Below are positions 23,401-33,695 of a stretch of 64,000 nucleotides of DNA, piece after piece. The position numbers and the translations under genes are program-made. The notes below the pieces were generated by a model. The model ran no database searches and had not been told where the DNA came from. It saw only the letters and a list, made by a program, of their open reading frames with translations. Location: assembly GCF_026230105.1 (NCBI RefSeq), contig NC_079476.1:24728559-24792558 (forward strand), written 5' to 3'. Numbering within the stretch: the stretch's first letter is position 1; the number at the start of each line of letters is the position of its first letter. Origin of the DNA: Diorhabda sublineata (Eukaryota > Arthropoda > Insecta > Coleoptera > Chrysomelidae).

Positions 23401-23843
23401 AGCTTTAAGAAATAACTAGATGAAAATTTAATATTATGCAACCATACATAGTAACTCATTCTCACAGGCAGATAACAGATAGGTACTGCTAACATTAATA
23501 AATAACCTTTATATATAAAATAATCTGAATTACCAGGATATGGGATAAAGATTTGGATTATCAACACAAAAAGTCATAACACGTTTTGCCTAAACAATAA
23601 AAATGTCTTTTAAAAATAAATTACGCTAAAACCCTGTGGTCACAATAGCGTTCAACACATTGTTTATCGTCCAGCGGCCATATTAGTGTTGTGCAGGCCA
23701 GGACTCGGATTACCAAATTCATTAAGTAAATGAGTTATTTAAGTGTGATATTTTCTATTTTCAGGAGGTTAACACTGATCATTAAAAAATTCTTTTTAAA
23801 CGTTGAAAAAGAGAGAGATACAACTGTCAAAAAAGACAAATAG
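17480..23843 (+). CDS. UGT: UDP-glycosyltransferase, complete model using first exon 1c
   Basis: UGTs move the sugar of UDP-glucose (insects) onto small lipophilic acceptors in the ER lumen. Exons are 17480-18310, 20178-20397, 21338-21557, 21690-21929 and 23765-23843. All are GT-AG and the frame closes to 1590 nt (529 aa), a normal UGT length. Exon 1 has a signal peptide, SHHLPFQPLWRELASRGHQV and the FDLLMIEAQ box. Exon 2 gives GVIYFSLGSNVNS and VRKWLPQQDIL. Exon 3 fits the PROSITE UGT signature from FITQGGLQSLQES through GIPLIGIPFFGDQ. Exon 4 gives a membrane helix (LGFLAIILILILFVIYLLL). Exon 5 ends in KKDK, a KKxx ER-retrieval tail. AATAAA at 23981-23986 follows. The intervening introns hold mariner debris. 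Exons 2-5 may be shared by exons 1a and 1b. Confidence 0.9.
18311..18519. other. UGT intron 1 start
   Basis: Non-coding continuation after the exon 1c donor. Nothing else seen. Confidence 0.5.
18520..19030 (-). mobile_element. Mariner remnant inside the UGT intron
   Basis: Minus frames keep VFEKIRETIRRRRIVLQHDN with A-S-Y-H-I-S after it, a mariner C-terminal catalytic piece (DD34D-type DNASxHxS) at about 18540-18640, and decayed upstream coding to 18800. The right end (ATATCTCAAAGCTTAAGTAG then CAGCCCTCGTA, to 19030) is the same terminal sequence as the MITE at 45006-45375. I do not see the left end. Confidence 0.6.
18831..18942. repeat. Four 28-bp tandem repeats
   Basis: Four head-to-tail copies of a unit starting ATTAAAACACGTTC. 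Two have GGAGTACGTTCAGC and two have TGTGTACGTT-type ends. They lie in the terminal region of the mariner remnant. Confidence 0.85.
19031..20177. other. Rest of UGT intron 1
   Basis: No exon recognised. A 74-aa frame at 19841-20065 is basic and featureless. The acceptor is TTTTTAG at 20171-20177. Confidence 0.45.
20178..23843 (+). CDS. UGT: Common UGT 3' exon block (UDP-sugar-binding half)
   Basis: Exons 20178-20397, 21338-21557, 21690-21929 and 23765-23843 are the only UGT C-terminal exons in the window. Exon 20178 opens in phase 0 with DLKQFLDEGKNG, which fits the ends of exons 1a, 1b and 1c alike. If the fourth exon is not spliced at 21930, the frame ends at once (LRTLFR then TAA at 21931-21933), giving a protein with the membrane helix but without the basic tail and KKxx. 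Spliced to 23765, the tail reads RRLTLIIKKFFLNVEKERDT and on to KKDK. Intron 4 (1.8 kb) has no other exon I can support. Confidence 0.88.
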
Positions 23844-23980
23844 AGAAAAATAGTGTAGAAGTCAAGCTAAGACATTTATTAGACGAATATTGAATATTGA
23901 AAAATTTTTTACGAAATTAGATAGGCTACTGTGTATAATTTATGTAATAGTTTTATAGATATATCAAAAATTCTTGAGAT

Positions 23981-23986
23981 AATAAA
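23981..23986 (+). terminator. Poly(A) signal of the UGT locus
   Basis: AATAAA about 140 bases after the UGT stop codon, in AT-rich 3' flank. Confidence 0.6.
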
Positions 23987-23989
23987 AGT

Positions 23990-24640
23990 ATTAAAAAGTG
24001 AAATATCATATTTTTATCCTTTTTACATGGAGAAGTATCTGTTCAATTCGCAGGTTTGTATTAGATTTTATTTTCTTCTAACATTCGGTTGCCACTAGGT
24101 ACTAAACTTTAGTTTTGAGAATATTTTATTTGCTTTATTTCACTTGCGCGGCAAATAATAATTAAAAATATTTTATCACTGAAATCATACAGAGGAATTA
24201 ACATTGATAACAACCATCAGATACGTTATGTGCTGTATCATTTACAACAATGGTACGAAACAAAGATTTAATTCAAACGCCCAGATGAATAAAAATGCGA
24301 ATATTTACATCGCACACTCCGAGGTGTTAGACTTGTCAGTCAAAAAATAGATAAAGAAATAACTCATTTCAAATTAATACTTTATTACTGAATAAATTAA
24401 AACGTTTCAAGGTGAGTACATTATGAAAAATTTGTTATAAAATTTGAGACGATAGAGAATTCGTCTATATAGTAGTTGTTTGACTTATTATTAATAATAT
24501 TTAATAATTACAAATACAAATTTAGTCACATTTACCTAAATCAGGTCTAAAAAAAGGTCAGAAGTTCTATTTAGTATAAAATATATGTAAACTTTATAAA
24601 GTCTGTTATTGTTCTTATAATAAAATCTTCTATAGCAAAT
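23990..24640. other. Intergenic, no gene
   Basis: AT-rich. No coding signal or recognised repeat. Confidence 0.5.
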
Positions 24641-25450
24641 ATGGGTGCAAAAAGATTGACTGATTGCTTTTATACATGGATGTTAATACGAGAAGTTAGT
24701 CACAGATGTACCTGGTACCACAAAGTTTTAGTTAATATGCGATATACAGCACTTTTAGAAGTGACTACTATGTCTGCTAGCTCGCGCACTTTCAATCGAC
24801 GATCATTCATGGATTTTGTTCAACATTTCTGGAATCACCACCTCATCACAACAACTGCCATCTCTAGGTCAGGCCAGGTACTTCTTCTTCGAAGTGATCG
24901 TCACAAAAAGTAGTTTCGAACTGTAACAGACGAATTAAATATCAGAAACCGTCAAGCAGATTTTAGCAACAAAACAATTTTAGGTTTGTTCCAGGGCACT
25001 ATCTGTAACTACTTGATTATGCGTTCCAACAGTACCAAATTCAAGTTTTATGTCCCTGCGATAAATTTTTGCAAAACTTTTAAATATGACCAAAATGAGC
25101 AATAGAATGTTTTGGGCGATTTTCGAAGCTGGATTGGCATCAGAATGAAGAGCCCATGCCAAAAAAGCACGAAAGGTCACGAAACGCACCAAAAAAATGA
25201 TGACGGCAATATTACAACCGTAAACGCGGCTTATTACTCTGACTTACTAAGGCTACTATTATAGAAAAAAGACGAGATGTGTGCTTGCTTCATGACAAAA
25301 CTCCAGTCCAAACTGCTTCGTTTCCCAAAGCTACTGTACACGAATATGGCTTCAAAGTGATTGAACCACCACATAGCCTTGATCTAGCCCCCTACTATTT
25401 TTTGTTAGCAAAGCTGAAGACCGAGTTAAGGAGTGTTCGTAATAGTCATG
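24641..25450 (+). mobile_element. Mariner remnant, stop-filled
   Basis: The best-preserved part (25200-25445) reads TTVNAAYYSDLL, EKRRDVCLLHDKTPVQTA, YGFKVIEPPHSLDLAPYYFL and AKLKTELRSV. This is the mariner catalytic C-terminal half, with HPPYSPDLAP decayed to PPHSLDLAP. The upstream plus frame at 24641-24913 may belong to it, but I cannot align it confidently. Confidence 0.6.
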
Positions 25451-26996
25451 CGTAGTACCCCAAAGTCCAAAATATGATCAAAGTATACATAAATATGCAA
25501 ATGATTTCTACAGCTTCATTATTATATTTTAAGATCTCGTAGAAGAGAAATTAGCAGTAGTTAATAATAATAATAATAATAATTTAGGTATTTATTATAT
25601 TTTTCCAAGTGTTTTTAAATTACATTTACAGAACTGCGTAGTGGATTTATTCTTTTGTACTAAAATAATTTTCATCCTTCCGCTAGAAACACTGACATTG
25701 ATTAATCACCTCTTTGTCAGCTCTATCTTCTCTATTTTATTTAGTTTACTCCGAAGACACTAAGCTAGAACTTCATGCAGATGCAATGGATGTTTTTCCA
25801 AACACCATCATGGACGTATTTCTAATGTAAGTGTTTAACTTTTCAATAACAATAATTCGGGGTGGATGGGATTAAAATTAGATGAGATTGCTTTAAAATA
25901 GTGACAGGATTACAGAAACGCAAAAGGGATAAATAACATTTACTACAGCGTAGAGCTGTATTAGAGCTGCTTGGTAGTAGAACTAATCTGGATCCCTGGG
26001 GGGAGAGAATTCTTAGCTTTATGGAGGGTAGAGGTAAGGAGTACCATCTCATATGAGAGCTTAGCTTAAAAACTGTCCGCTTGTAGACGGTAAATTATAA
26101 TTCAAAATTTGACCAGAATGGCGCTTCTGTCGGACGAGATATCATAATATGATCCGTCTTCCGTCCGTCTTATTTGAATATGCAGTGTTAAAAAACCCCT
26201 CAGACTCGGTGGCGGAAATACTAGGACAACAGAAAAAGGATTTATATTGTGAATAGCGACCTCACCCCGTACGTGTACTTATGTTCATGGATATGAAGCG
26301 AGAATTTAGCAGTGACCGGCGTAACTACCGAAGTGAGTCCACGCCCTTGTAAAACGAGGACAGACTTTCTGGTTCAACTACGAAGAACATTTTATTTGTT
26401 TTTTCAAATTAAATTACTGAACTGTTTTTCACAATCATGAGTAGGTATGTCGTGTCGAAGAAACTTTACGGCTCACTTCATTTTACTTATTTCAAATGTT
26501 TCTGTTTGGACATTAAAAAAGTTGTCTGTCAAGTGTGCGGATTCCTGAAGATTGAGTTCCTCGAGAGATGGCACAAGCTTCTAACTTCACTTAAACTAAT
26601 TCTAACGTAGGAGAGAGTGAAGTAACTGTTGCGTAACTACACGTACACTAAAATTGTTAATAATAATGACAAGCTGTCATAAAAACAACTTTTTGAAATG
26701 TCAAATGTATTGTAAAATGTCATTTTTTTAATGGCATTCAATGGAAAATACTTTCTGTATTAAAATATACTTGAAATATATATTTATTGAATTTCTTTAT
26801 CTTGTAGATTAGATAAAATTTTCGTAATATGACGAAGGAATGGAATTACCTATTGTCATATAGATAAATTTCGAAATATGATCTTATCGCGGGCCAGTAG
26901 TTTCATCTACAAAGTAAACACAATTATATCGGGGCAGCTTGTATTGATTTTAAATTTTATTGTTGACTAATTTAATACGTACCAAAAAAAATCGAA
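25451..26996. other. Intergenic before the ABHD12-like cluster
   Basis: No gene supported. It includes a short (TAA)n run near 25568-25582. The promoter of the first ABHD12-like gene must lie near the end, but no clear TATA box is seen. Confidence 0.45.
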
Positions 26997-29900
26997 ATGA
27001 ATGAAGTTCGTAGTTTAGTAAGTGTCTTATAAAATATATGTGCTAAACTTGTGTAAACAAAAACATAATTATAAGTTGAAGTATAATAACAATAACAATA
27101 CATAACCTATAATTAACCTTTTCTTAGATAACTAATTCTGCTAATACGACGTTTACATATGAGGAAAATAGTGATAAGAAAATGTGTCGTTTTGGATTTT
27201 ATACCAAAATGTTATTATGGCAAAAAATTACTTTTTGGGCTTGTATAGCATTGTAAGTAAAAAGTTTAATATTTCTAGGTTATGTCTATTCACAAACACT
27301 AGGGACTATTTATTGTCGGGCTAGGCATCAAAAACATGCTTACCAACATTTAAATTTAAAACAAGAAAAAATTAACAACGTACTTTCGTCCGGCTATGAA
27401 GAAAAATCTACACTACACGGGCCGAAAGTTGAAATCTCGATTCTGCACAGTGCCGAAGATAAAACTTTCGTCCATTATTATATACTATTTGTTTAAGTTA
27501 TTTTTATGATTGGCAGCTTTCTCGTTTCTATTTTTTTCCATTCATCGTATAATTCAAAATCACTCAATTTTTAAAAAGCAGTTGAGTACAAAAGTAATGA
27601 TAAAAAATTTGTTTGATTTGTTTGTAACTGAACATGATTCCAACAATTTACTTCGCAACCTGCTTTAAAAGTTAGTGTAACTATTATAAACAACACAAAT
27701 CCAACAATCAGAAACCTTGCTGGAACGCAGTTTCGTCTTTTGTGTCGAATCCGAACTGCAGGAACGAACCTCGTTTCACTCTAGGAAATAATTGACTGTA
27801 TTATAAAAAAAATATGAGAGATATACTCGTTTTTCAATATAAAAGTTTTTCACTAAAAATAAAGCTGCAATCATTTTCAAATGACATCCATTGAACATAT
27901 ACTTATTCCTTATTTAAAGCTGAATGTTTCAATCTTTATTAAACACCTAAATAATCACAATTTAATGAATACGATCGACAACCCAATATCTATTGTCAAA
28001 CAATTAAAATAGTCCAAAGTTTATAGGAATTTAGAACAATGCGGTTATGTTATGCAATGAATTATATGATATATGATAAATTGTGCCTTTAAAAGTAATA
28101 CTAACTAGCTAAATAGAATAGTTTCTAATCGGTGTGGCTTATATTATCCATCATATGCTCAAAAGTCTATTGTTAAGCCGCGTTTACACCGGAGTTAATA
28201 ACACGAGTTTTTAACAAAAAGTTATTAACTTAGCTGAATCGCCAAAAAATTTCTCTTAACAAAAGTTAATAACTCGTGTTTTCAACAGAAAATTCCATGT
28301 TATTAACAAGATTTATGTTATCCATCCAGAGTCGGTAAAGATCAAAGGAAATGTGTTATGTTTTAAACATAACATATGTTAATGACTTGTGTTATTAACT
28401 CCGGTGTAAACGCGGCTTTAATAATATCAAGTTTGATTCTTAATAATCGTCATCACCATATAATAGATAGAAGCAAAATTATATTGATGCACCTACTTTT
28501 TTCAGATTCATCGTAATATTCTTAGCATTCGTGATAATATGGGTTATATTTCCGTTAGTGTTTATGAACCAGATATCAATCCAGAGGTTTTTTATATTTT
28601 TCAATTGTAAGTAAAATACAATATCAGAAAAAATCTAAGACCATAAGACGTGTATGTTTTACATCGTTGCCACGTCGCAATTTCTTTCTTAAATATAATT
28701 AGTTGAATATGGTTGGGGAATGTTTGAGGTTTTAATTAATTTTAAGATGTTTGAAGTCTGGTAGTGATGTTGAAATGACGAAAAAATAATCGATTTTTCA
28801 CTTCTTTTCGTTTTTTCTTCCAAACTAATTGTTTGTAAAACAATGACGGTTACTTTGATGTTCTACTTTTATTGGCAGGCCTTTGTAATTAAACCAATTT
28901 TTAGAATTGTCTCATGTCTTTTTCAAATTCATTCTGTTGTTAATTAATAAAATAATAATATATACTTATAGGAGTAAAAAATAACATCTGGTGATATAAG
29001 ACGTGATAATTATTTTTTCTTATTCACCCAAATATCAAATATATTTTTTATTAGCATTCCAATAAAGTGTTGTTTACAAAACACACTTTTTCCGTTTTAA
29101 ATAGGTACAAGTCTGACCCACATTTGATCACAGATTTCAAAAATTACTCATAATGATAGTGATAAAGTAAATATACATATGACCTGTCGGCTTATTTGAT
29201 ATTTTCAATCATATACGAATAAATATGATATGAAAAAATTATCTTCATTCCAAGAAAGTCTTTAACACGTATATTAGTGACACACACCGCTATACAAAAC
29301 TTTTTTATGATTTTTAGTAAAACAAATACACTATATTATTGTTCTATTACTAATACTACTTAATCACCTTGTAAAAGGGACTCTTTAAGAATGAAATACT
29401 TCCAACATAAGGAAAAAATAACTGGAACAATCCAGATATATCACAAAAAACGTAAACAATACACTAAATTAGAAAAATAAAACAATCAAATATAGGCAAC
29501 TAAAAATACAACTGCGTATAGCAACTAGCATAATATATAGTGCTCGGTGTTGCATTGCCAAAAAAATTTATCAGTTATCATCTATAATTTCAGTTAATGA
29601 TCCCAAAAATCCAGACTTCAACCACCCCGAAAATTATGGTTATAAAGGCGTAGCTAATTTCTACCTTACAACAAAAAATTCCAAAGATGATGAACTGTTA
29701 AGTATAGGAGCTTGGTTATTGATACCAGATAGTGAAATCAACAATACAGTCATTCGGGCACATAATGCCCAAACAGTCAGCGAATTGTTGCAAAATACAA
29801 AATATCCTATAGTTTTGTACCTCCACGGAGTAGCGTGTAATCGAATAAAACCTATGGAAACGTATAAAGTGTTGAGAAAAAAATTTATGTTAGTTGCAGT

Positions 29901-31899
29901 TGATCATCGAGGTAAGTTTAAATATTATTGTTGAATTGATTTGAAAAATGGAATTATCTAATAATAGGGAAAGCTATTCAAAACACTTTTATAACGAAAT
30001 AAAACAAATATATTAAAGAAATTGAAAATATAGCGGGACATTAAAAACTAAAGGAGTCTACAAGTTTTTATTGAGGGTCTGTCTTTCGTCTAGTAGAGGG
30101 CGTAGGAATTGAGTTAATAAAGAAAAATCATTAAATCGACCAAAAATAGTGTTAATCACCTATTTTATTATCATTATCAATTAATATATTCGTTAATTAA
30201 ATAGCTGTAGTTTGTCAATTAGAGGGTGCTAAATTCGAGTCGAACAAATAGGTTGCGAACATAGACATAAAAGTAATAGACTGTACGATTCATACACTAT
30301 CATATTGAAAAGTATTGTCAACATTAGACAGAAGTAGCCTCTATTATAAGGAAGGAGTATTATATAAGAAATTAGAATGAGCACCTCTAACATTTGACAC
30401 AGATAACTATACCGTAACTTACTTTGTATCTCGTTCTAATATTAAAATGCGAATTTTATAGAATGCGCAGTCTAGTGTTACGATATCTATGGTTCCGAGT
30501 GAATTTAAGAAAACCATTAAAATAAACAAAGATGGCGTTGATTGAACGAATAACCTATTAATATCGTTGATAATAAAATTTAAATAAAATACAATTTAGG
30601 TTATGGTGATTCTGGTCCAAACGTAACTCCTTCTGAAGAAGGTATAGTAAACGATACTGTTCAAATATACAAATGGATTCGATCACAGACAAAAAATAAC
30701 ATTTACGTATGGGGACACTCTTTAGGAGGAGCCCTAGCCGTCCATTCAGTTAAACGTTTGAAACTAGAAAATATTGTTCCAATGGGACTTATTCTAGAAT
30801 CAACTTTTACTACAATCAGAGAAGAAATTCCAGCTACACAAATAGGAAAAGTAGGTTTTGCTATGTTGCTATTATGTTTTACTATATATGAATGAAGTTT
30901 TAATATATTCCAGAGTTATCAACAAAATGAATTGAAATACTTGATTTTCCGCTAATAAAATAAAATTATGAAGAGTCTTTTATCGATAATTTTTTATACT
31001 TTTAATTCAATTGTCTCGATCAAATAACATAGACAAAGTACAAAAGATCATTTGATTCAACCATAGAATATTATTACGCTCTAGCGCTGTTATTAAATAT
31101 ATCATTTATTCACTAAAATTCGTCACGTTATTTGGTTGTTAATATTTTATCAAATAACACATTCATAGTTTACGATTACTATAGACATACACTCTACGCC
31201 ATTCTTTTTTATCTATGCTAGTGATTGACATTACTCATTTAAATCGAACGCAGAAACTTTTCTAAAAAGCGCGCTAAAAATGCAGTTTTTAAATGATAAC
31301 TGTAAATATATTTTGTATGTTAAAAATTGTACCTTACCACCCCAAGTTCTTCGGGTTATATTTATTAAATCGTTTAGATGTTTTCATGGTTATTATGGTT
31401 TGAAGCAACTGTTTTAAATCCGCTTGAGACGAACGGATTCCACTTCAAATCTACCACAAACATTCTAGACGTAGACTGCCCTATAATGCATTTGCACGCC
31501 CAAGACGATTTTGTTATACCTTGGACGCTTGGTAAAAAGGTGAGATTTCTTGAGATGGTATTTTGTTATATTATTTCTAAATATATGAGGGCTTAGTTTT
31601 TTCACGAGTTATTATTTAACAGCTCATTGATGTGGCAATCAATGAAAGAGAGATACCGCCCCAAGGAAATGTTACTTATCATATATTTGGAAAATTAGGT
31701 TATGGGCATACTGGTTTAACAAGTGATTCAAATATTCCGAAATTTATTGAGTAAGTTTTAAATTATTTTCTCTCAAATTTAACTTATCGATATTTGAAAC
31801 TTTTCAATTCAATGTTTTAGATTTCAGTTTTAAATTTTAATTTAATGTTTTAGTGAATTTATAGGATTATGCAGGGATCAAAATAAACAGAAAGGATAG
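26997..31899 (+). CDS. ABHD12: ABHD12-like serine hydrolase, gene A (8 exons, complete)
   Basis: ABHD12 enzymes are membrane-anchored lipases that cleave lysophosphatidylserine and monoacylglycerols. Exons: 26997-27017, 27128-27252, 28506-28606, 29594-29911, 30600-30850, 31378-31539, 31623-31750 and 31854-31899. All are GT-AG and sum to 1152 nt (383 aa). The N-terminal membrane helix spans exons 2-3 (FIVIFLAFVIIWVIFPLVF). The oxyanion loop is YLHGVACN. The nucleophile Ser is in YVWGHSLGGALA, the acid in HAQDDFVIPW and the His in LGYGHTG, so the triad is complete. It ends in FIDEFIGL near the usual C-terminus. AATAAA follows at 31925. The first 7-codon exon rests on an ATG, a GTAAGT donor and a frame that continues into exon 2. 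It is less certain than the rest. Confidence 0.9.
28173..28419. mobile_element. MITE with 30-bp inverted ends, PIF/Harbinger-like
   Basis: In intron 2 of gene A. The ends AGCCGCGTTTACACCGGAG and TTAATAACAC are perfectly inverted at the other side, flanked by TTA on both sides, the 3-bp duplication typical of PIF/Harbinger. Inside are further TTAACAAAAGTTAATAAC-type repeats. It has no coding capacity and is about 240 bp. Confidence 0.8.
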
Positions 31900-31924
31900 T
31901 TTAGTTAGGACCCTTGATAAAATG

Positions 31925-31930
31925 AATAAA
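31925..31930 (+). terminator. Poly(A) signal of ABHD12-like gene A
   Basis: AATAAA, overlapping a second one, 26 bases after the stop codon. Confidence 0.6.
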
Positions 31931-32056
31931 TAAAAAACAATACATAATTGTTACCAAAAATTGTACAAAATGTTTTATTAAAATATATTTTTGTATCAAA
32001 TTTCTATATGATTTGTTTTTATAACCTTTTTATCTTTATCCCAATATCTCCAGGAA

Positions 32057-32116
<60 letters not shown>
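32057..32116. repeat. (TA)n microsatellite
   Basis: About 30 TA units. It creates meaningless Tyr/Ile open frames on both strands. Confidence 0.95.
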
Positions 32117-32119
<3 letters not shown>

Positions 32120-33695
32120 GTGAATGTAATATAGGACTTGAGCTGGAACACATGGTCAATTTCCCTAACCCTTTTTAATTGCTTTAAATACATCTCAGTA
32201 TGTAGTACACTCAGTATACTGTACCTGTTTAAAATCACACAAGGAATTCATAAGAAATGGCAAAATCAAGACGTCATCAAAAATTATAACAATATTACCA
32301 TCGATAAAACAAAACACACTAAAATAAAAACTCAGAATATTTTCTATCTCTTCTTAACCTATTATGTTGAATATTTCTTTCTTCTACCACTATCCTAATT
32401 TCCTATTTTTCTATGTCTACCACTTACAGTGCATTTGTTGAACCTCCTCTTTTCTTCCGTTATTATTTCTTTGAATATATTTCAATCTAGTTATGTTATT
32501 CCAGTTTTCCGGTTTATAAAAAAGTTTTTATAGGGATGAAATCGACTTGGATTGTATGTAATTCATAGATCACATATTTTGTGATGTCATCAGCATTAAC
32601 TTATGTAGATCTATAGAGCTTTTGTATGATTTGATTAACCCGAAGATGATCTATGTTCGGAAAGTAATCACGATCACAATTGTTCGGAAACTGTTCGAAG
32701 TTATCAGATCAGAATCATAGGATAGTATAGGGATAGTATTTCTTAAAATTACCCTTAGTTTCGTAATAGTACGGACATTTTATATACACAAAGAGAGTTC
32801 TTCTTAATTCTACCTTCCATAATAAGTGGGTAAATGCGATCAGATGACGGGTTACTTCATAGGTTTATGTTTTTTTGAACTTTAATAATTTCTCATCAGC
32901 AGCGTAATTAATAGATTACTGAGGCTTGCGGTTTTCATACTTTTTGGTATTTCATCTTAAAAATAGCTCATTGGTATCAAATTTTAGTGTAAAATCCACA
33001 TGAGTGAGTAAGTCGTTGATAATTGGTCAATAACAATTGTTAAACATCTATTATACAACTGAATAAATATCATGAAGAACTCAATGCACGAAAAAGAAAT
33101 AAAAATCGAAGTTTTGGAAACTATTACCGGCCAATATGAGAATTCTCTCAATTTCTCAGTTTTCCTCTAGTTGACCAAACTACAATACTTTAGTCATAAA
33201 ATTTAAGCGATGTGGCCCGTTATATCCTTAACATAAAATCTGTAATGAAAAATTAAATTGGAATTGTTTTCTTCAAAATCAAACCTAATAGGAACATTAA
33301 TTGTTCATAGATAAATATTGAAAAAAATGACTTGTAGAAGTTTACTGCAAAAATCATTTAAAAATCGGGATATTTTACATGTGATTTTTATTGATTCTTA
33401 AACTAACCTAAATTGTCTAGGTTAAATTATGTTCCATCGTTTTCTTGTGCTTTAAAATCGTTTTCCTATTACATTTTTGTAATAAAAAAATCAAATTAAT
33501 ATCAACTTTTTTGTGTATTGAAATCAACTCTAGTAAAGCTGGCAACAATGCTATATTTATGACCTCAGTAATTTAGTCTTATGAATGAGTCAATGGCAGT
33601 TGTGTTGTTTCATTTGTTGGACAACAAACACAACGAGTTGTGAGTTCGATGTAGTGTTAGATGTATGGATGTTTGTTTATTAATTTTTCGATAAA
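32117..33695. other. Intergenic between ABHD12-like genes A and B
   Basis: No gene recognised. AT-rich with short chance frames. Confidence 0.5.

Noticed and set aside
31948..32238. Tyr/Ile-repeat peptides on both strands
   Set aside because: Translation of a (TA)n microsatellite.
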